From: Candidatus Krumholzibacteriia bacterium
GTDB taxonomy: Bacteria; Krumholzibacteriota; Krumholzibacteriia; LZORAL124-64-63
Direction: 5' to 3'
Assembly (NCBI GenBank): GCA_014859985.1
Contig: JACZKN010000004.1
Span: 1-10,892, forward strand
Length of the DNA stretch: 10,892 nucleotides
Positions 8,344 to 10,892 of the stretch are shown in pieces. The notes beneath the pieces are model-generated. The model did not search any database. It saw only the letters and a program-made list of their open reading frames with translations, and was not told where the DNA came from. A program made the position numbers and the translations under genes. Within the stretch, counting starts at the first letter, position 1. Each line of letters begins with the position of its first letter.

Positions 8344-9723
8344 GTGAGCGAGGCGAAGAAGCACGACCTGGTGGTGATCGGCGCCGGCCCCGGCGGCTAC
8401 GCCGCGGCCATCCGCGCGGCCCAGCTGGGCCTGGACGTGGGCTGCGTCGAGAAGGAGGCCCGCCTGGGCGGCACCTGCCTGCGGGTGGGCTGCATCCCCA
8501 GCAAGGCCCTGCTCGAGTCCAGCGAGAAGTACGCCGAGGCGCAGCACGGGCTCGAGGTCCACGGCATCAAGGTAGGGGGCGCCAAGCTGGACCTGGCGGC
8601 GATGATGGCGCGCAAGGACGGCATCGTCACGGCGCTGACCGACGGCATCGCCGGGCTGTTCAAAGGCAACAAGGTGACGCGGTACGAGGGCGCGGCGCAG
8701 CTGGACGGTCCCGGCCGCGTGCGGGTGGGCGATACGGTGCTGGAGGCCGGGAAGATCATCATCGCCACCGGAAGCACCGCCGCGTCGGTGCCGGGCGTCA
8801 AGATGGACGGCGACCGGATCGGCGATTCGACGGCGGCGTTGGCGTGGCCGGAGGTGCCCGAGAAGCTGATCGTCATCGGCGCCGGCTACATCGGCCTGGA
8901 ACTGGGCTCGGTGTGGGCGCGCCTGGGCGCCCAGGTCACGGTCCTGGAGTACCTCAAGCGCATCCTGCCCGGCACCGACGGCGAGATCGCCCGGGTCGCG
9001 CAGCAGCTGTTCAAGAAGCAGGGCCTTGCGTTCGAGCTGGGCGCGAAGGTGACCGGCGCACGGGTGAAGGGCGGCAAGTGCGTGGTCGAGGTCGAGGGCA
9101 AGGAGCCGCTCTCCGCCGACCGCGTGCTGGTGGCCGTGGGCCGCAAGCCGGTGACCGACGGGCTGAACCTCGAGTCGGCCGGCGTGAAGCTGGACGACCG
9201 GGGATTCATCAAGATCGACGCCCACCACCGGGCCGCCGAAGGCGTGTGGGCCATCGGCGACGTGGTGGGCGGCCTGCTGCTCGCGCACAAGGCCACCGAA
9301 GAGGGCGTCGCCGTGGCCGAGCGCCTGGCGGGCAAGGCCGGCCACTTCGACCCGGCCGTGATCCCGGCGGTCTGTTACACCGACCCGGAGATCGCCGGCG
9401 TGGGCCACACCGAGGAGCAGCTCAAGGACGACGGCGTGCCGTACAACAAGGGCGTGTACACCTTCCGCAGCAACGGCCGCGCCATGGCCCTGGACCGGGT
9501 CGAGGGCCGCGTCAAGGTGCTGGCCCACAAGGAGACCGACCGGGTCCTGGGCGTGCACATCATCGGCCCGCGGGCCGGCGACCTCATCGCCGAGGCCACC
9601 GCGGCCATGGCCTTCGGCGCCAGCGCCGAGGACATCGGGCGGGTGTGCCACGCGCATCCCACGCTGTCGGAAGTGCTCAAAGAGGCGGCCCTGGGGGCGT
9701 ACGACAAGCCGCTGCACAGCTAG
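8344..9723 (+). CDS. lpdA: Dihydrolipoyl dehydrogenase (E3)
   Basis: The 459-residue FAD disulfide oxidoreductase reoxidises the dihydrolipoyl arm of E2 and makes NADH. The FAD motif is VIGAGPGGYAAAIRA (11-25). The redox-active disulfide is Cys45-Cys50 in GGTCLRVGCIPSKALL. ATGSTAASVPG (141-151) is the family segment after the first domain. The NAD-binding motif is IVIGAGYIGLELGSVWARLG (176-195), where LELGSVW is typical of lipoamide dehydrogenases. VLVAVGRKP (261-269) and VWAIGDV (301-307) complete the FAD site. The dimer-interface end HAHPTLSE (436-443) holds the catalytic pair His438 and Glu443. It starts with GTG five bases after the sucB stop, so translation is likely coupled. Starting at the GTG at 8335 would add three residues. 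The same E3 may also serve pyruvate dehydrogenase or glycine cleavage enzymes encoded elsewhere; no other lpd copy can be judged from here. Confidence 0.96.
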   Translation: MSEAKKHDLVVIGAGPGGYAAAIRAAQLGLDVGCVEKEARLGGTCLRVGCIPSKALLESSEKYAEAQHGLEVHGIKVGGAKLDLAAMMARKDGIVTALTDGIAGLFKGNKVTRYEGAAQLDGPGRVRVGDTVLEAGKIIIATGSTAASVPGVKMDGDRIGDSTAALAWPEVPEKLIVIGAGYIGLELGSVWARLGAQVTVLEYLKRILPGTDGEIARVAQQLFKKQGLAFELGAKVTGARVKGGKCVVEVEGKEPLSADRVLVAVGRKPVTDGLNLESAGVKLDDRGFIKIDAHHRAAEGVWAIGDVVGGLLLAHKATEEGVAVAERLAGKAGHFDPAVIPAVCYTDPEIAGVGHTEEQLKDDGVPYNKGVYTFRSNGRAMALDRVEGRVKVLAHKETDRVLGVHIIGPRAGDLIAEATAAMAFGASAEDIGRVCHAHPTLSEVLKEAALGAYDKPLHS

Positions 9724-9748
9724 GTGCCGCCGGCGTGACGGGAGCGCC

Positions 9749-10513
9749 ATGACCACGTCGTCGCGGCCGGACCCGCGTCCGGACCGGCTCATCCTGACCT
9801 GCGAGCACGCGGGCCACCGCATCCCCCGCGAGCACGCGCCGCTGTTCCGGGGCGCCGCGGCCCTGCTGGCCTCGCACCGGGGCTGGGACCCCGGCGCCCT
9901 GGCCGTGGCCCGTCACCTGGCCCGCGCCAGCGGCGTCCCCCTGCGCGCCGTCACCTGGAGCCGCCTGCTGGTCGAAGCCAACCGCGCGCCCGCCAACCCG
10001 CGCATCTGGTCGCAGTTCACGAAATCCCTGCCCGCGGACGAACGCGCGCGCATCCTCGACCGCTACTGGTGGCCCCACCGCCGCGAGGTCGAAACGATGG
10101 TGCAGGAGCACGCCACCGCCGGCGCCCGCGTGGTCCACGTGGCCGTGCACAGCTTCACCGGCGTGCTGGGCCACGAGGTCCGCAACGCGGACATCGGCCT
10201 GCTGTACGACCCGGCGCGCCCGGGCGAGGCCGCCCTGTGCCGCCGCTGGCAGGAGACCCTGCACGCGGTCGACCCCGGGCTGCGCGTCCGCCGCAACTAC
10301 CCCTACCGCGGCGTGGCCGACGGCCTGCCCACCTGGCTGCGCCGGCGGTTCGGCGACGACGCCTACGCGGGCGTCGAGCTGGAGCTGAACCAGCAGCTGC
10401 TGACCGGCGCGGGCCTGCGGCGCATGAAGCGCGCCCTGGCCGCGAGCCTGGAGCAGCTGCTGGGCTTCACTGCCGTTCGTGCCACAGGCGGTGGCAGGAC
10501 GCGCACAAGGTGA
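9749..10513 (+). CDS. N-formylglutamate amidohydrolase family protein
   Basis: The 254-residue protein fits the N-formylglutamate amidohydrolase (FGase, PF05013) family, zinc-type hydrolases whose type member cleaves N-formylglutamate to formate and glutamate at the end of one histidine breakdown route. It shows LTCEHAGHRIP (16-26), a histidine-rich opening of the family. HRGWDPGALAVARHLA (43-58) and SRLLVEANRAPANPRIW (71-87) follow. VHVAVHSFTGVL (129-140) carries the conserved HSFT motif, and YAGVELELNQ (206-215) closes the core. There is no signal peptide. The gene starts 25 bases after lpdA with GGAG four bases before the ATG, so it looks like the last gene of the suc operon. The core ends near residue 238; the last 16 residues (Gly239 onward) are basic and glycine-rich and lie largely over the opposite-strand HNH gene. 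No other histidine-degradation gene is in view, so another N-acylated substrate is possible. Confidence 0.87.
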   Translation: MTTSSRPDPRPDRLILTCEHAGHRIPREHAPLFRGAAALLASHRGWDPGALAVARHLARASGVPLRAVTWSRLLVEANRAPANPRIWSQFTKSLPADERARILDRYWWPHRREVETMVQEHATAGARVVHVAVHSFTGVLGHEVRNADIGLLYDPARPGEAALCRRWQETLHAVDPGLRVRRNYPYRGVADGLPTWLRRRFGDDAYAGVELELNQQLLTGAGLRRMKRALAASLEQLLGFTAVRATGGGRTRTR

Positions 10514-10892
10514 CGAGGTTGGCGGCGTCGTGGGTGCCGCCTCTCGCTCGCGGTCTGACGTGGTGCACCTCGAGGAACCGCGTGCGGCCGCAGCCCGGCC
10601 CCTGGCAGCGGTGGCGGTCGCGGGCCAGGACTTCGCGGCGGGTGCGGGGTGGGATGGTGACTGTCGCCCGCTTGCCTGGCGTGCTGACGACGGCGTCGCA
10701 CTGCACGCGGGCGGCGTCGGCGCGGCCCAAGGCCCGTCCGTTCGCCTCGATCTGCCCGCAGTCGGGGCACTGGTGCACGTGAATGTGGATGCCGGGGTCC
10801 GGCTTCCCCCGGGGGATGGCATCGCTGCAACTTGTTGTTACGAAGAGACATTGCAACGCCTCAAGCAGCACCTCAGCCCGGTCGCCGGCCGC
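10467..10892 (-). CDS. HNH endonuclease family protein (C-terminal part, truncated by window end)
   Basis: The frame is open to the right edge, so the true start lies outside; 141 residues are visible. HVHQCPDCGQ (38-47) has a CxxC pair, a possible partial zinc knuckle. After IPPRTRREVLARD (80-92) comes a complete HNH domain with CQGPGC (Cys96 and Cys101), FLEVHHVRPRARGGT (His110 and His111), NLVTLCASCHRLWH (Asn125, Cys130, Cys133) and His138. The four cysteines should hold a structural zinc, while His110/His111 and Asn125 form the His-metal catalytic site. The protein ends right after the domain (ERQ-stop). A GTG at 10871 is an internal valine with no ribosome site in view. The layout resembles multi-copy HNH proteins of environmental bacteria, whose role is unproven; links with restriction or mobile elements are common for HNH domains. 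Its last 47 bases overlap the amidohydrolase gene end to end. Confidence 0.85.
   Translation of the reverse strand, partial: AAGDRAEVLLEALQCLFVTTSCSDAIPRGKPDPGIHIHVHQCPDCGQIEANGRALGRADAARVQCDAVVSTPGKRATVTIPPRTRREVLARDRHRCQGPGCGRTRFLEVHHVRPRARGGTHDAANLVTLCASCHRLWHERQ

Noticed and set aside
8239..9822. A 527-residue minus-strand open frame across lpdA
   Set aside because: It is a shadow of lpdA with His/Leu/Gly/Ala-rich composition and no motif.
10390..10520. Bidirectional terminator for the convergent amidohydrolase and HNH genes
   Set aside because: No strong hairpin with a T tract was found; both 3' ends lie inside coding sequence.
9677..10822. A 381-residue minus-strand open frame over the amidohydrolase and the HNH region
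   Set aside because: It is out of frame with the HNH domain. Its body is antisense to the amidohydrolase and low in complexity.

Overview
The window comes from a GC-rich bacterium, very probably a heterotroph with an oxidative TCA cycle and an aerobic respiratory chain. The phylum cannot be fixed from these genes. The secreted NTR/HEAT protein and the HNH family seen here would suit FCB-type or delta-type environmental lineages such as Krumholzibacteriota or Eisenbacteria, but that is a low-confidence impression.

Layout. Positions 1 to about 4200 hold four genes on the minus strand. In the direction of transcription they are a type II NADH:quinone dehydrogenase (ndh-like), a class V (CefD-like) PLP enzyme, a secreted protein joining a netrin/TIMP-like domain to HEAT repeats, and the first 59 codons of another exported protein that leaves the window at base 1. 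The gaps are 58 to 75 bases, so co-transcription is possible but not certain. Positions 4201-4331 are a divergent control region with a conspicuous AT-rich island. It holds a perfect TATAAT box for the rightward operon and an inverted repeat overlying that promoter. Positions 4332-9723 carry the complete 2-oxoglutarate dehydrogenase complex in the order sucA (E1), sucB (E2), lpdA (E3). An N-formylglutamate amidohydrolase-family gene follows 25 bases later. At the right edge an HNH endonuclease-family gene comes from the opposite strand. It is cut by the window end, and its 3' end overlaps the amidohydrolase gene tail to tail by 47 bases.

How the genes fit together. The rightward operon oxidatively decarboxylates 2-oxoglutarate to succinyl-CoA and makes NADH. 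The divergent ndh gene encodes a non-proton-pumping enzyme that returns NADH electrons to the quinone pool, so the shared control region could balance NADH production and use. The amidohydrolase could feed the pathway by releasing glutamate (hence 2-oxoglutarate) from N-formylglutamate or a similar compound.

I found no CRISPR array, tRNA or rRNA gene, insertion sequence or phage cluster. The core genes are ordinary. The points worth a second look are the regulatory island, the NTR-HEAT protein with a predicted mature N-terminal cysteine, the amidohydrolase linkage, and the antisense 3' overlap with the HNH gene.
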